The position numbers and the translations under genes were made by a program. The notes beneath the pieces are model-generated. The model was not told the origin of the DNA, made no database searches, and saw only the letters and a list, made by a program, of their open reading frames with translations. From the NCBI RefSeq assembly GCF_032681285.1, contig NZ_CP136336.1:1785001-1849000 (forward strand): a DNA stretch of 64,000 bases, written 5' to 3'. The first letter of the stretch is position 1. Each line of letters begins with the position of its first letter. Source of the stretch: Piscinibacter gummiphilus (lineage in GTDB: Bacteria; Pseudomonadota; Gammaproteobacteria; Burkholderiales; Burkholderiaceae_C). Of this stretch, positions 42,264-51,566 are shown piece after piece.

Positions 42264-44531
42264 ATGAGCGCCCGCCAGGAACCTTTCATCGCTGCGCCCG
42301 CAGGCTCGTTGCACGCCGACGATGCCCTGGCGCAGGCGATCGTCTGGCTGTGCAAGCACCACGGGCGCGAGCGCTCGGCCGAGTCGCTGCTGGCCAACAC
42401 GCCGGTGGAAGGTGCGCTCGGGCCCGACCAGGCGGTGCGCATCATGCGCGAGGCAGGCTTCAACGCCGGCCTCGTCCAGAAGCGCATCTCCGACATCCAC
42501 GCGCTGCTGCTGCCGGCGGTGCTGCTGCTGAAGAACGGCGACGCCGCCATCGTGGTGGCCCGCCACGCCGCCGAGAAGGGCGCCGACACCTACGACGTGG
42601 TGATGCCCGGCCCCGACAGCCACGCCTGCAAGGCCACCGAAGCCGAGCTGTCGGGTGAATACACCGGCTTCGCCTTCGTCGCCTCGCCCAAGCCGCAGGC
42701 CGCCTCGGGCGCCGCGCAGGAATTGCTGCTGCTCGACCCCGACCGCCACTGGCTCTGGGGCACGCTGCGCCGCTTCATCCCGTATTACCGCTCCGCGCTG
42801 CTGGCCGCCGCGCTGAGCAACGTGCTCATGCTCGCGAGCGGCCTCGTCACCTCGGTCGTCTTCGACAAGGTGCTGCCGCACCAGGCCTTCATCACCCTCT
42901 GGGCGCTGGCCATCGGCGGCTTCATCGCGCTCGCGTTCGACCTCATCGCGCGCCAGCTGCGCAGCCACCTGATCGACCGCGCCGGCAAGAAGGCCGACCT
43001 CATCATCGGCTCGCTGCTCTTTCGCCAGACGCTGGGCGTGCGCATGGAACACCGCCCCGAATCGGCCGGCTCCTACGCCCACCATCTCGCCCAGATCGAG
43101 ACCGTGCGCGACTTCTTCGCCGGAGCCACGCTGTCGGCCCTGAGCGACCTGCCGTTCATCGTGATCTTCGTCGCCATGACCTTCGTGATCGGCGGCCCGC
43201 TCGGCTGGGTGCTGATGGCGGCCATCCCGCTGATCCTCGGCACCGCGTGGATGATCCAGGCGTCGCTGCGGCGCTCGATGAGCGCCAACATGACGCACCA
43301 GGCCGACCTGCAGGGCCTGCTCGTCGAAGCGGTCGAAGGGCTGGAAGACGTGAAGGTCGTGGGCGCGCAGGGTCGTTTCCTGCGCCGCTACGAGGAAGCC
43401 ACCGCCGCCGCGGCCGACACCGCGCTGCGCGCACGCGCGCTCGGCGGCCTCACCAACAACATCTCGGCCATGTCGCAGCAGCTCATCACCCTCGTGATGC
43501 TGGTGGTGGGCGTGTACCTCATCGCCGACGGCCAGATCTCGAGCGGCGCCCTCATCGGCGCCATCATGTTCGCCGGCCGCGCGGTCGGCCCGCTGGGCAG
43601 CGTGGTGGGCCTGGCCACCCGCTACCAGGGCGCGCGTGCCGCGATGGTGGCGCTCGACCGCATGATGCAGCTGCCCACCGAGCGTGTGCCCGGTGCCAAC
43701 TACGTGGCCCACCACGACGTGACCGGCCGCATCGCGCTGCGCGACCTGAGCTTCGCCTACCCGCCCACCTCCGAAGGCGCCACTGCGCCGAAGGTGCTGA
43801 AGGGCGTCACGCTCAAGTTCAACCCGGGCGAGCGCGTGGCGATCCTCGGGCGCATCGGCAGCGGCAAGTCGACCGTGCTGCGCCTGCTCGCGGGCCTCTA
43901 CCAGCCGACCGAAGGGCTGGTGGAAGTCGATGGCATCGACCTGCGCCAGATCGACCCGGCCGACTTCCGCGCGAAGGTCGGCTTCGTGTCGCAGGAGCCG
44001 CGACTCTTCAAGGGCACCCTTCGCGAAAACGTCTTGATGGGCCGTGCCTCGGTCGACGCCACGCGGCTCGCCGAGGTGGCGCGCGTGACCGGCCTCGACC
44101 GTCTCATCGCCTCGCATCCGCAAGGCTGGGAGCTGGAGGTCGGCGAAATGGGCTGCCTGCTCTCGGGCGGCCAGCGGCAGCTCGTCGCGCTGGCACGCTG
44201 CCTCGTCACGCAGCCGCAGATCCTCTTGATGGACGAGCCCACGAGCTCGATGGACGCGCAGAGCGAAACCCTCTTCCTGCGCCAGCTCAACGAAGCGCTG
44301 GGCACGCGCACGGTGGTGATGGTCACGCACCGCCCGGCCGTGCTCGACCTCGCGCAGCGGGTGATCGTGGTCGACGGCGGCAAGGTCGTGCTCGACGGGC
44401 CGAAGGCCCAGGTGCTGGCGGCGCTGTCGGGTGCCAAGCCGGCCGCCACGGCCACGCCGGAATCGACAACTTCTCCCAACGTGCACCTGCACCCGTCGAC
44501 CCAGCCCGTGCAGCGGCAGGCCTCCGTCTAG
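42264..44531 (+). CDS. Type I secretion ABC transporter (LapB/HlyB-like)
   Basis: 755 residues. An N-terminal C39-like domain (about 15-140) lacks an evident catalytic Cys, so it is the non-cleaving kind that docks RTX-type substrates. A six-helix membrane domain (about 170-450) and an ATPase domain (about 480-720) follow, with Walker A GRIGSGKST, signature LSGGQRQ and Walker B ILLMDEPTSSMD. It powers export of a large protein with an uncleaved C-terminal signal. The HlyD gene follows after 15 bp. The likely client is the repeat protein at 60823-64000. Confidence 0.92.
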   Translation: MSARQEPFIAAPAGSLHADDALAQAIVWLCKHHGRERSAESLLANTPVEGALGPDQAVRIMREAGFNAGLVQKRISDIHALLLPAVLLLKNGDAAIVVARHAAEKGADTYDVVMPGPDSHACKATEAELSGEYTGFAFVASPKPQAASGAAQELLLLDPDRHWLWGTLRRFIPYYRSALLAAALSNVLMLASGLVTSVVFDKVLPHQAFITLWALAIGGFIALAFDLIARQLRSHLIDRAGKKADLIIGSLLFRQTLGVRMEHRPESAGSYAHHLAQIETVRDFFAGATLSALSDLPFIVIFVAMTFVIGGPLGWVLMAAIPLILGTAWMIQASLRRSMSANMTHQADLQGLLVEAVEGLEDVKVVGAQGRFLRRYEEATAAAADTALRARALGGLTNNISAMSQQLITLVMLVVGVYLIADGQISSGALIGAIMFAGRAVGPLGSVVGLATRYQGARAAMVALDRMMQLPTERVPGANYVAHHDVTGRIALRDLSFAYPPTSEGATAPKVLKGVTLKFNPGERVAILGRIGSGKSTVLRLLAGLYQPTEGLVEVDGIDLRQIDPADFRAKVGFVSQEPRLFKGTLRENVLMGRASVDATRLAEVARVTGLDRLIASHPQGWELEVGEMGCLLSGGQRQLVALARCLVTQPQILLMDEPTSSMDAQSETLFLRQLNEALGTRTVVMVTHRPAVLDLAQRVIVVDGGKVVLDGPKAQVLAALSGAKPAATATPESTTSPNVHLHPSTQPVQRQASV

Positions 44532-44546
44532 TCGATCGCAGCAGAC

Positions 44547-45773
44547 ATGGCCTTCTGGAAACGCAAACCCAAGGAGCCCCAAGGCGCTGAGATGGCCTAC
44601 GTGGCCGACGTGCGTGCCGCGATGGTGGTCGACGCCATGCCCGGCACCACCTGGGCGCTCTACCTCATGGCCGCCGTGGTCACCGCCGCTATCGTGTGGG
44701 CGACGTTTGCCAAGGTCGACGAGGTGACGCGGGCCGAAGGCCGCGTGGTGCCCGAAGGCCGCGAGCAGGTGATCGCGAGCCTGGAAGGCGGCATCCTGCG
44801 CGAGCTGCACGTGCGCGAAGGCACGCAGGTCTTCGAGGGGCAGGAGCTGGCGCAGCTCGACCCCACGCGATTCGAATCGCAGCAGAACGAAGGCGAGGCC
44901 AAGCGTGTGGCGCTCCTCGGCACCATCGCGCGTCTCACCGCTGAAGCAAGCGGCCGCCCGCTCAAGTTCCCCGAGGAAGTGCGCAAGCTGGATGGTGTGG
45001 TCGCCGGCGAGACCGACGCCTTCAACGCCCGCAAGCTCGCACTCGACGAAGCGCTCAACACCAATGCGCGGAACGTGGCGCTGCTGATGAAGGAGCTGGG
45101 CGTTTCGGAGGCGATGGCTGCAAAGGGCCTCATGAGCGAGGTGGAGGTGATGCGCCTGCGCCGCCAGGTCAATGACCTGCAGCTCAACGCCCGCGAGCGG
45201 GTCAACAAATTCCGGCAAGACGCCAGCACCGACCTCGTGCGCGTGCAGACCGAACTCTCGCTGCTCGAAGAGCAGATGGCCGGCCGCGCCGACGTGCTGC
45301 GCCGCACCGTGCTCACCTCGCCCGTGCGGGGCCTGGTGAAGAACATCCGCGTCAACACCATCGGTGGCGTGGTGTCGCCGGGTGCGCCCATCATGGAGAT
45401 CGTGCCCATCGGCTCGCGGGTGCTGGTGGAGGCCCGGCTGAAGCCGAAGGACGTGGGCTTCGTGCGCGTGGGCCAGAAGGCCGAGGTCAAGCTCGCCGCC
45501 TACGACTACACCACCTACGGCGGCCTGCACGGCAAGATTGAATACATCAGCCCCGATGCGCTTGGCGACGCCGACAAGGGCACGCCCGATTCCACCTACT
45601 ACCGCGTGACGATGCGCACCGACCGCTCCACGCTGAAAGAGAAGAACGGCAAGCCGCTGCCCATCCTGCCGGGCATGACGGCGATGGTGGAGGTGCGCAC
45701 CGGCGAGCGCTCGGTGCTGAGCTTCATCCTGCGGCCGATGATGAAGTCACAAGAGGCCTTCAGAGAACGCTGA
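44547..45773 (+). CDS. Type I secretion membrane-fusion protein (HlyD family)
   Basis: 408 residues. A short basic cytoplasmic tail, one membrane helix (about 32-52), a lipoyl/barrel half-motif (RAEGRVVPEGREQVIASLEGGILRELHVREG), a long coiled-coil hairpin (about 120-250) and the closing lipoyl half with VRGLVKNIRVNTIGGVVSPG. GxxV..G..I.EIVP then YGGLHGKIEYISPDAL mark the LapC/HlyD type. It links the ABC protein to the outer-membrane channel. Confidence 0.93.
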   Translation: MAFWKRKPKEPQGAEMAYVADVRAAMVVDAMPGTTWALYLMAAVVTAAIVWATFAKVDEVTRAEGRVVPEGREQVIASLEGGILRELHVREGTQVFEGQELAQLDPTRFESQQNEGEAKRVALLGTIARLTAEASGRPLKFPEEVRKLDGVVAGETDAFNARKLALDEALNTNARNVALLMKELGVSEAMAAKGLMSEVEVMRLRRQVNDLQLNARERVNKFRQDASTDLVRVQTELSLLEEQMAGRADVLRRTVLTSPVRGLVKNIRVNTIGGVVSPGAPIMEIVPIGSRVLVEARLKPKDVGFVRVGQKAEVKLAAYDYTTYGGLHGKIEYISPDALGDADKGTPDSTYYRVTMRTDRSTLKEKNGKPLPILPGMTAMVEVRTGERSVLSFILRPMMKSQEAFRER

Positions 45774-45786
45774 TCCGGGGTGAATT

Positions 45787-45849
45787 GGGGGCCATTTCCC
45801 CCTGCTTTCCACCCATCGAGACGAGCCCATCCGCGGTGTACTGAGGGGA
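45787..45849 (+). promoter_or_regulatory. Intergenic hairpin/leader cassette, copy 1
   Basis: A GGGGG-CCATTT-CCCCC hairpin (45787-45802), then CTTTCC, then GCGGTGTACTGAGGGG (45833-45848) just before an ATG. The same arrangement recurs at 48208-48270, with the 16-nt block unchanged and hairpin-to-ATG spacing differing by 1 nt. GAGGGG acts as the ribosome-binding site for the ATG that follows. Confidence 0.5.
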
Positions 45850-45891
45850 ATGCTGCCCCGTAGTACGCAGCCCCCGTGGAGCCCGTCTTGA
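45850..45891 (+). CDS. Putative 13-residue leader peptide upstream of the TolC gene
   Basis: The ATG placed exactly as the gene start in cassette copy 2 opens a 13-codon frame (MLPRSTQPPWSPS). Its TGA overlaps the TTG start of the TolC-like gene as TTGA. It is proline-rich. It may couple translation of the channel gene or be a by-product of the duplicated cassette; there is no direct evidence of translation. Confidence 0.35.
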   Translation: MLPRSTQPPWSPS

Positions 45892-47234
45892 TCAAACCCA
45901 CCGCCCAACACCTGCTGCCGGCCTTCGCTGCCGTGCTGGCGCTCCTGGCCGTGATGCCGGCCGATGCGAACTGCATCGACGAAGGCTCGGCCGAGGCCCG
46001 CACCGACGCGAGCCCGCTCAGCGAGCGTGTCGACCCCAAGACCGCGCGCGACAACCTACTCTCGATGGTCGACCAGGCCATGCAACGCAGCCAGGCCATC
46101 GGCGCGAGCCGCCTGCTGGCCGAAGCCGCCGCCATCGACGTGAGCGAAACCCGCGCTGCCCGCTTCCCCCAGGTGAACCTGGGCGGCACCGTTGGCGCCG
46201 TGCGCACCGAAGTCGGTGGCGTGCAGGAAGAAAGCGGCAAGCAAGGCCGTGCCACGCTCAGCATGAGCGTGCCGCTCTTCGATGGCGGCCGCATCTCCGA
46301 TCTCACCGACTGGCGCAAGAGCCTCGCCGAAGCCGCCCGCCTGGGCGAAGTCAACACGCAGGAGCAAGTGGCGCTGCAGACCGTCTCGCTCGCCATCGAG
46401 CGCAGCCGCTACAACCTGCAGGCGCAGGTCTACCAGCAATACGCCCGCAAGATGAGCTGCCTGGTCGAGGCCTTGCAGACCATCGTGCGCGCCGACCGTG
46501 GCCGCACCAGCGAGCTGGTGCAGGCGCAGAAGAACCAGAAGCAGGCCGAGCTGTCGTTCTCGCAGACGCAGGCCACCGTGCGCCAGATCGAGACGCGCCT
46601 GAAGCGCTTCGTGGGCGACACGCTACCGCCCACGCAAGGCATGTCGTCGCTGCTCTTGAGCGTGCCGTCGCTGCCCGACGTGCTGGCCCAGGCCGAAGCC
46701 TCCGCCGACATCGCCCAACTCGCCGCCCAGGCCGAAGCCGCCAAGTACTACGCCGAGTCGGTGAAGGCCCAGCGCTGGCCGCAGGTCAACGCCGTGGTGA
46801 GCGGCACCACCATCCGCGGCACCGGCAACGGCACACAGTGGTCGGGCGGCGTGAACGTCAACATCCCGATCATGAATCCGCCCGTGGGCTACGCGATCGA
46901 TTCGTCGCAGAAGCGCGCCCAGGCGGCCCGCCTGCAGCGCGAAGATGCGCTCCAGGCCCGCCGCTTCCGCATGACCGAGGTGCACGACCAGGCGCTGTCG
47001 GCCTTCGACCGAGCCCGCCAGGTGGTCGAAGTGCTGCGCGACAGCGACCGCGTGCGCAACTTCACGCTGCAGCAGTGGCAGCAGCTCGGCCGCCGTTCGC
47101 TGTTCGACGTGATGTCGTCCGAGGGCGAGCACTACAACCTGCGCGTGCAGTACGTCAACGCGCTCTACGATGGCCAGCAGTCCAACGCGCTGCTGTGGTC
47201 GCTGGGCCTGGGCGTGCGTGCCCAGCTCAAGTGA
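45888..47234 (+). CDS. Type I secretion outer-membrane channel (TolC/LapE family)
   Basis: 448 residues: a signal peptide (about 28, ending ADA), then two TolC-like halves of long helices and short strands. VDQAMQRSQAIGASRLLAEAAAIDVSETRAARFPQV marks the first repeat, and a strand with GTQWSGGVNVNIPIMNPP marks the second. TTG is chosen as the start because GGAG lies 6 nt upstream; an in-frame GTG 12 nt earlier has no ribosome-binding site. Third gene of the secretion set after ABC and HlyD. Confidence 0.88.
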   Translation: MIKPTAQHLLPAFAAVLALLAVMPADANCIDEGSAEARTDASPLSERVDPKTARDNLLSMVDQAMQRSQAIGASRLLAEAAAIDVSETRAARFPQVNLGGTVGAVRTEVGGVQEESGKQGRATLSMSVPLFDGGRISDLTDWRKSLAEAARLGEVNTQEQVALQTVSLAIERSRYNLQAQVYQQYARKMSCLVEALQTIVRADRGRTSELVQAQKNQKQAELSFSQTQATVRQIETRLKRFVGDTLPPTQGMSSLLLSVPSLPDVLAQAEASADIAQLAAQAEAAKYYAESVKAQRWPQVNAVVSGTTIRGTGNGTQWSGGVNVNIPIMNPPVGYAIDSSQKRAQAARLQREDALQARRFRMTEVHDQALSAFDRARQVVEVLRDSDRVRNFTLQQWQQLGRRSLFDVMSSEGEHYNLRVQYVNALYDGQQSNALLWSLGLGVRAQLK

Positions 47235-47271
47235 GCCGGCCACCGAATTCGAGACACGAGGACGAAACGTC

Positions 47272-48195
47272 ATGGGCCTGATGACCGATGCCGAGCGCGA
47301 ACTGCTCGCCGCCACCGCCTTGCGCGCCCGTGAGCACCGCTTCAGCGTGGTCGACGAGAGCGCGAGTGTGGGCTCGGGCACCACGCTCGGCCCGCATGTC
47401 TTCATCGATGCGCAGGTCGTCGTGGGCGAGGGCTGCACCGTCGAAAGCGGTGCGCACCTGTGCCGCGGCACGGTGGTCGAAGACGGGGTGCACATCGGTG
47501 CCCATGCCGCCTTCGCGGGCGCGCCCGGCAACGCGCAGCCCCCGGCCGTCGTCAAGGCCGGCGCCTGGATCGGCGCCAACACCAGCATCCTGGCTGGCGT
47601 GACCATCGGCGCCAAGGCCATCGTGCGCCCGGGCGCCGTGGTCTCACGCTCGGTGCCGCCCGGCGCCATCGTCGAAGGCAACCCGGCCAACATCATCGGC
47701 TACGTGGATGCGGCCCCGGGCCCCGGCACGGCGCCGCAGCATGGCGGCCCGCGCGGCGGCGCCCGCATCGAAGACACGGCCGTGAAGGGCGTCACGGTGC
47801 ACCACTTCCCGGTGATCCCCGACCTGCGCGGCAGCCTGACGGTCGGCGAGTTCGACCGCCAGGTGCCGTTCACCCCCAAGCGTTATTTCATGGTGTTCGG
47901 CGTGCCCAGCCGCGAGATCCGCGGCGAGCATGCGCACCACCAGTGCCACCAGTTCCTGATCTGCGTGCGCGGCAGCTGCGCCGTGATGGCCGACGACGGC
48001 GAGCACAAGGTCGAAGTGCTGCTCGACTCGCCCGACCGCGGCATCTACCTGCCGCCCATGACCTGGGGCGTGCAGTACAAGTACTCCGCCGACGCGATGC
48101 TGCTGGTGTTTGCCTCCGACTACTACGACAACGCGGACTACATCCGCGACTACGCCGACTTCATCCGCATCAGCGCCGCCAAGAAGGCCGCCTGA
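47272..48195 (+). CDS. Acyltransferase-FdtA/WxcM-type sugar ketoisomerase fusion
   Basis: 307 residues in two parts. Residues about 25-145 are a left-handed beta-helix of hexapeptide repeats (VGSGTTLGPHVFIDAQVVVG to IVEGNPANIIG), typical of sugar acetyltransferases. Residues about 170-300 are a cupin of the WxcM/FdtA family: REIRGEHAHHQCHQFLIC carries the catalytic His pair. FdtA converts dTDP-4-keto-6-deoxyglucose to the 3-keto isomer needed for 3-amino sugars. Together with the aminotransferase at 48773 this predicts a dTDP-3-acetamido-3,6-dideoxyhexose (Fuc3NAc or Qui3NAc). rmlA and rmlB, needed upstream, are not in the window. Confidence 0.88.
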   Translation: MGLMTDAERELLAATALRAREHRFSVVDESASVGSGTTLGPHVFIDAQVVVGEGCTVESGAHLCRGTVVEDGVHIGAHAAFAGAPGNAQPPAVVKAGAWIGANTSILAGVTIGAKAIVRPGAVVSRSVPPGAIVEGNPANIIGYVDAAPGPGTAPQHGGPRGGARIEDTAVKGVTVHHFPVIPDLRGSLTVGEFDRQVPFTPKRYFMVFGVPSREIRGEHAHHQCHQFLICVRGSCAVMADDGEHKVEVLLDSPDRGIYLPPMTWGVQYKYSADAMLLVFASDYYDNADYIRDYADFIRISAAKKAA

Positions 48196-48207
48196 ACGCG
48201 GGGAAGT

Positions 48208-48270
48208 GGGGGGCAAATCCCCTCGCTTTCCGGCCATCAGCGCCCACTCACCTGCGGTGTACTGAGGGGC
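48208..48270 (+). promoter_or_regulatory. Intergenic hairpin/leader cassette, copy 2
   Basis: G-run/C-run hairpin (48210-48222), CTTTCC, then GCGGTGTACTGAGGGG (48254-48269) one base before the ATG of the acetyltransferase gene. It repeats the cassette at 45787-45849 in order and spacing. Here the following ATG is the real gene start. Confidence 0.5.
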
Positions 48271-48765
48271 ATGAGCAGCCCCTCGTCCCACGACAACGCG
48301 CCTTTCATCCACCGGCTGGCCGATTGCCAGAGCACGGCCATCGGCCCGGGCTCCAAGGTGTGGCAGTTCACGGTCGTGCTGCCCGGCGCGCGCATCGGCG
48401 CCAACTGCAACATCAACAGCCACTGCTTCGTCGAGAACGACGTCACGATCGGTGACGACGTGACCGTGAAGTGCGGCAACTACCTCTGGGACGGCATCAC
48501 CCTCGAAGACAAGGTCTTCGTCGGCCCCAACGTCACCTTCTCCAACGACCGCTATCCACGCAGCAAGCAGTACCCCGAGGCCTTCGACCGCACGGTCGTG
48601 AAGAAGGGCGCCTCGATCGGTGCGGGTGCCGTCATCCTGCCCGGCCTCGTGATCGGGGCGGGCGCGCTGATCGGCGCCGGGGCCGTGGTCGTGAAGGACG
48701 TGCCGCCGAATTCGGTGGTGCGCGGCGACTACGCCCGCAATGTCTACCTCGCCAAGAAGAGCTGA
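48271..48765 (+). CDS. Sugar N-acetyltransferase (FdtC/WbpD-like, hexapeptide repeat)
   Basis: 164 residues, almost entirely left-handed beta-helix repeats ([42 protein letters not shown]). The FSNDRYPR loop and the C-terminal [18 protein letters not shown] match the WbpD/FdtC group, which N-acetylates the amino group of nucleotide-linked 3-amino sugars using acetyl-CoA. It lies between the ketoisomerase fusion and the aminotransferase, 7 nt before the latter, so the three form one pathway. Confidence 0.88.
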   Translation: MSSPSSHDNAPFIHRLADCQSTAIGPGSKVWQFTVVLPGARIGANCNINSHCFVENDVTIGDDVTVKCGNYLWDGITLEDKVFVGPNVTFSNDRYPRSKQYPEAFDRTVVKKGASIGAGAVILPGLVIGAGALIGAGAVVVKDVPPNSVVRGDYARNVYLAKKS

Positions 48766-48772
48766 GCCCACC

Positions 48773-49903
48773 ATGACCCACCCGAGCGTTCCCTTCCTCG
48801 ACCTCAAGGCCGTGCAGATGACGCAGCGCGACGAGTTGCGCGCCGCGTTCGACCGCGTGCTCGATTCCGGCTGGTACATCCTCGGCCAGGAGGTTGCGCA
48901 GTTTGAGGCCGAATACGCCGCCTGGTGCGGTGCCGCGCATTGCATCGGCGTGGCCAACGGGCTCGACGCGCTCACGCTCGCGCTGCGCGCGATGGGCGTG
49001 GAAGCCGGCGACGAGGTCATCGTGCCGTCGAACACCTACATCGCCACCTGGCTGGCCGTGAGCCACATCGGTGCCGTGCCGGTGCCGGTGGAGCCCGATC
49101 CGCTCACCTTCAACCTCGACCCCGCGCGCATCGAAGCGGCGATCACGCCCAAGACCAAGGTGATCCTCCCGGTGCACCTCTACGGCCAGGCGGCCGAGAT
49201 GGCGCCCATCCTCGCGGTGGCGCGCCAGCATGGCCTGCGTGTGCTCGAAGACGGTGCCCAGGCGCACGGTGCAAGGGTCCAGGGCCAGCGCGTCGGTGCG
49301 CACGGCGACGCAGTGGCGTGGAGCTTCTACCCCGGCAAGAACCTCGGCGCTTTGGGCGACGGCGGTGCCGTGACGACCAGCGACCCACAGATCGCCGAGC
49401 GGCTGCGCGTGCTGCGCAACTACGGCTCGCGCGTGAAGTACCACAACGAAGTCATCGGCTACAACTCGCGGCTCGACGAGCTGCAGGCCGCGCTGCTGCG
49501 CGCCAAGCTGCCGGCGCTGCAAGGCCAGAACGAGCGCCGCGCGGCCATCGCGCAGCGCTACCTGCAAGGCCTTGCGGGCCTCGGCCTTTCTTTGCCCTTC
49601 GTGCCGCCGGGCCACGAGCCGGTGTGGCACCTCTTCGTGGTGCGCCACCCGAGGCGAGACGAGCTGGCCCAGGGCCTGGCCGCGCTCGGCGTGCACACGA
49701 TGATCCATTACCCGGTGGCGCCGCACCTGCAGCCTGCCTATGCCTCGCTCGGCATGAAGGCCGGCAGCCTGCCGATCTCGGAGGCCATGCATGCACAGGT
49801 GCTGAGCCTGCCCATCGGCCCCACGCAGACCGACGCGCAGACCGACCAGGTGATCGCCGCCGTGCGCGAGGTCGCGCACCGCCTGCACAAGCTCGCTGCC
49901 TGA
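48773..49903 (+). CDS. DegT/DnrJ/EryC1/StrS sugar aminotransferase (FdtB-like)
   Basis: 376 residues, PLP-dependent. [10 protein letters not shown] at the N-terminus, [13 protein letters not shown] (PLP-phosphate contact), [10 protein letters not shown] (Asp/Gln near the pyridine), and [17 protein letters not shown] with the Schiff-base Lys are all present. It transaminates a keto sugar; next to an FdtA-type isomerase the expected product is a dTDP-3-amino-3,6-dideoxyhexose. An alternative (4-amino product) is less likely. The frame is open 11 codons upstream, overlapping the acetyltransferase. Confidence 0.93.
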   Translation: MTHPSVPFLDLKAVQMTQRDELRAAFDRVLDSGWYILGQEVAQFEAEYAAWCGAAHCIGVANGLDALTLALRAMGVEAGDEVIVPSNTYIATWLAVSHIGAVPVPVEPDPLTFNLDPARIEAAITPKTKVILPVHLYGQAAEMAPILAVARQHGLRVLEDGAQAHGARVQGQRVGAHGDAVAWSFYPGKNLGALGDGGAVTTSDPQIAERLRVLRNYGSRVKYHNEVIGYNSRLDELQAALLRAKLPALQGQNERRAAIAQRYLQGLAGLGLSLPFVPPGHEPVWHLFVVRHPRRDELAQGLAALGVHTMIHYPVAPHLQPAYASLGMKAGSLPISEAMHAQVLSLPIGPTQTDAQTDQVIAAVREVAHRLHKLAA

Positions 49904-49917
49904 ACCAGGCCTCGCGC

Positions 49918-50880
49918 ATGCAGATCACCACGCTCATCCCGGCCTACAAAGAGGCCTACCTGCCCGAGCTGCTGCAGTGCCTGCGCTCGCAGTCGCACAA
50001 GGCCGGCAAGATCATCTTCTCCGACGACAGCCCGGGTGGCATCTACCGCGCCACGCTGTTCAGTGACGAGCTGGCGCCGCTGCGCCAGGGGCTCGAAATC
50101 GAATGCGTCGAAGGCCCGCGCAAGGGCGGCGGCTACGCCAACATGCTGCACCTCTTGAAGGTGTGGAACGCCCGCACCGAGCTGCTGCACCTGCTGCTCG
50201 ACGACGACGTGATCTACCCCGAGTTCTACGAGCGCCACCTGATTGCGCATGCGTCGGTGAAGCTGAGCTGCTCGGTGAGCCGCCGCTGGTCGGCCGACGA
50301 GCAGGGCCGCCCGCTCAAGAGCGACCTGCCGCTGCCGCCCGCCGTGGCGCGCCACCCCAACCGCCTGCTCACGCTCGATGCCGGCGTGGTGTTTGCCACC
50401 ACCGCCATCGAAGGCAAGAACTGGCTGGGCGAGTTCTCCAACGCCGTCTTCCATGCCGACACGCTGCCCGCGCTGCTCCACCCGAGCTTCGGCACCGTGT
50501 CGTATGCGGGCCTGTGGGACCTGGGCGCCTTCATGGCTGCAAGCCTCGTCGGGCCGGTGGGCTACGTTCATGAGCACCTGGGCTACTTCCGCACCGGGCC
50601 GGCGGGCAATTCGTCGAAGTTCTTCGGCCCCTACATGAAGAGCGCCTTCCTCGGCTACGTGGCGCTCGTGATGGGCGGTGCCGAGATCGGCCGCTACACG
50701 CCCGAGCAGGCGCGCGCCGCCTATGGCCGCCTGGGCCCGGTGCTCGCGCAGTACTACGGCAGCCAGGACGACATGAAGCCCTTCATCGCGCTGATGCCGG
50801 CGCTCGCGCAAGGCGATGCGCTCGCCGAGGCCAGCTTCCGCGAGCTGTGGAAGGCCTTCCTGCGCACGCACGACTTCTGA
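49918..50880 (+). CDS. Glycosyltransferase family 2-like protein
   Basis: 320 residues. A GT-A type start QITTLIPAYKEAYLPELLQCL and a DDD motif (LLLDDDVIYPEFYERHL) that binds the nucleotide-sugar metal. An aromatic-rich acceptor region (WDLGAFMAASLVGP, LGYFRTG) follows. No membrane helix, so it acts at the cytoplasmic face. Donor and acceptor unknown. It follows the aminotransferase by 14 nt and precedes an acyltransferase gene by 5 nt. Confidence 0.85.
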   Translation: MQITTLIPAYKEAYLPELLQCLRSQSHKAGKIIFSDDSPGGIYRATLFSDELAPLRQGLEIECVEGPRKGGGYANMLHLLKVWNARTELLHLLLDDDVIYPEFYERHLIAHASVKLSCSVSRRWSADEQGRPLKSDLPLPPAVARHPNRLLTLDAGVVFATTAIEGKNWLGEFSNAVFHADTLPALLHPSFGTVSYAGLWDLGAFMAASLVGPVGYVHEHLGYFRTGPAGNSSKFFGPYMKSAFLGYVALVMGGAEIGRYTPEQARAAYGRLGPVLAQYYGSQDDMKPFIALMPALAQGDALAEASFRELWKAFLRTHDF

Positions 50881-50885
50881 CGCGC

Positions 50886-51566
50886 ATGAAGACGCTTTTC
50901 GAACGCCTCGCGGCGCGCATGCAGAAGCTGAGCCCGCCCGACCTCGAGTCGATGGTGCGCGGCTTCCTCATCCAGTATTTCTTCCACATCTCCGACCGCC
51001 AGCGCATCGAGGTGGTGGGCGAGGGCCGCAAGAGCATCAACCTGCTCACGCCCACGCAGTTCAAGGGCCACGGCCGCATCGTGCTGTCGAACACCGCGGT
51101 CTTCGGCGTGCCGCGCTCGCCGGGCCACCATGGCTGCAGCTACATCGAGTCGCGCACGCCGACCTCGCTGATCCAGATCGGCGCCGGCACCGTGTTCAAC
51201 AACCGTGCGTTCATCCTCTCCGAAGGCGCGAGCGTGACCTTCGGCGAGCGTGTGCTCGTGGGCCCCGAGCTGCACGTGGCCGACAGCAACTCGCACCAGC
51301 TCGACGTGCCCAACCGCGCCAAGCCCGATGACAACCCGCGCCCAGTGGTGATCGGCGACGACGTCTTCATCGGCTCGCGCGTGACGGTCCTCAAGGGCGT
51401 GCGCATCGGCCGCGGTTGCATCGTCTCGGCCGGCGCGGTGGTCACCTCCAACTTCGTCGCGCCCGACTACAGCGTGGTCGCCGGCAACCCGGCGCGCATC
51501 GTGGGGCGCGTGCCCGGCGCGCCGGAAGAAACATCGTCTCCCGCAACCCAGGAACTGGCTGCATGA
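50886..51566 (+). CDS. Hexapeptide-repeat acyltransferase
   Basis: 226 residues. After about 60 helical residues, left-handed beta-helix repeats run from GRIVLSNTAVFGV to IVSAGAVVTSNFVAPDYSVVAGNPARIVG. HVADSNSHQLD contains the active-site His loop of the maltose/galactoside O-acetyltransferase group. Probably O-acetylates a sugar of the surface glycan. Its stop overlaps the next start as ATGA. Confidence 0.85.
   Translation: MKTLFERLAARMQKLSPPDLESMVRGFLIQYFFHISDRQRIEVVGEGRKSINLLTPTQFKGHGRIVLSNTAVFGVPRSPGHHGCSYIESRTPTSLIQIGAGTVFNNRAFILSEGASVTFGERVLVGPELHVADSNSHQLDVPNRAKPDDNPRPVVIGDDVFIGSRVTVLKGVRIGRGCIVSAGAVVTSNFVAPDYSVVAGNPARIVGRVPGAPEETSSPATQELAA

Noticed and set aside
42216..45530. 1104-codon open frame antisense to the ABC and HlyD genes
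   Set aside because: His/Gly/Arg-rich shadow with no motifs; the plus-strand ABC and HlyD proteins are unmistakable.
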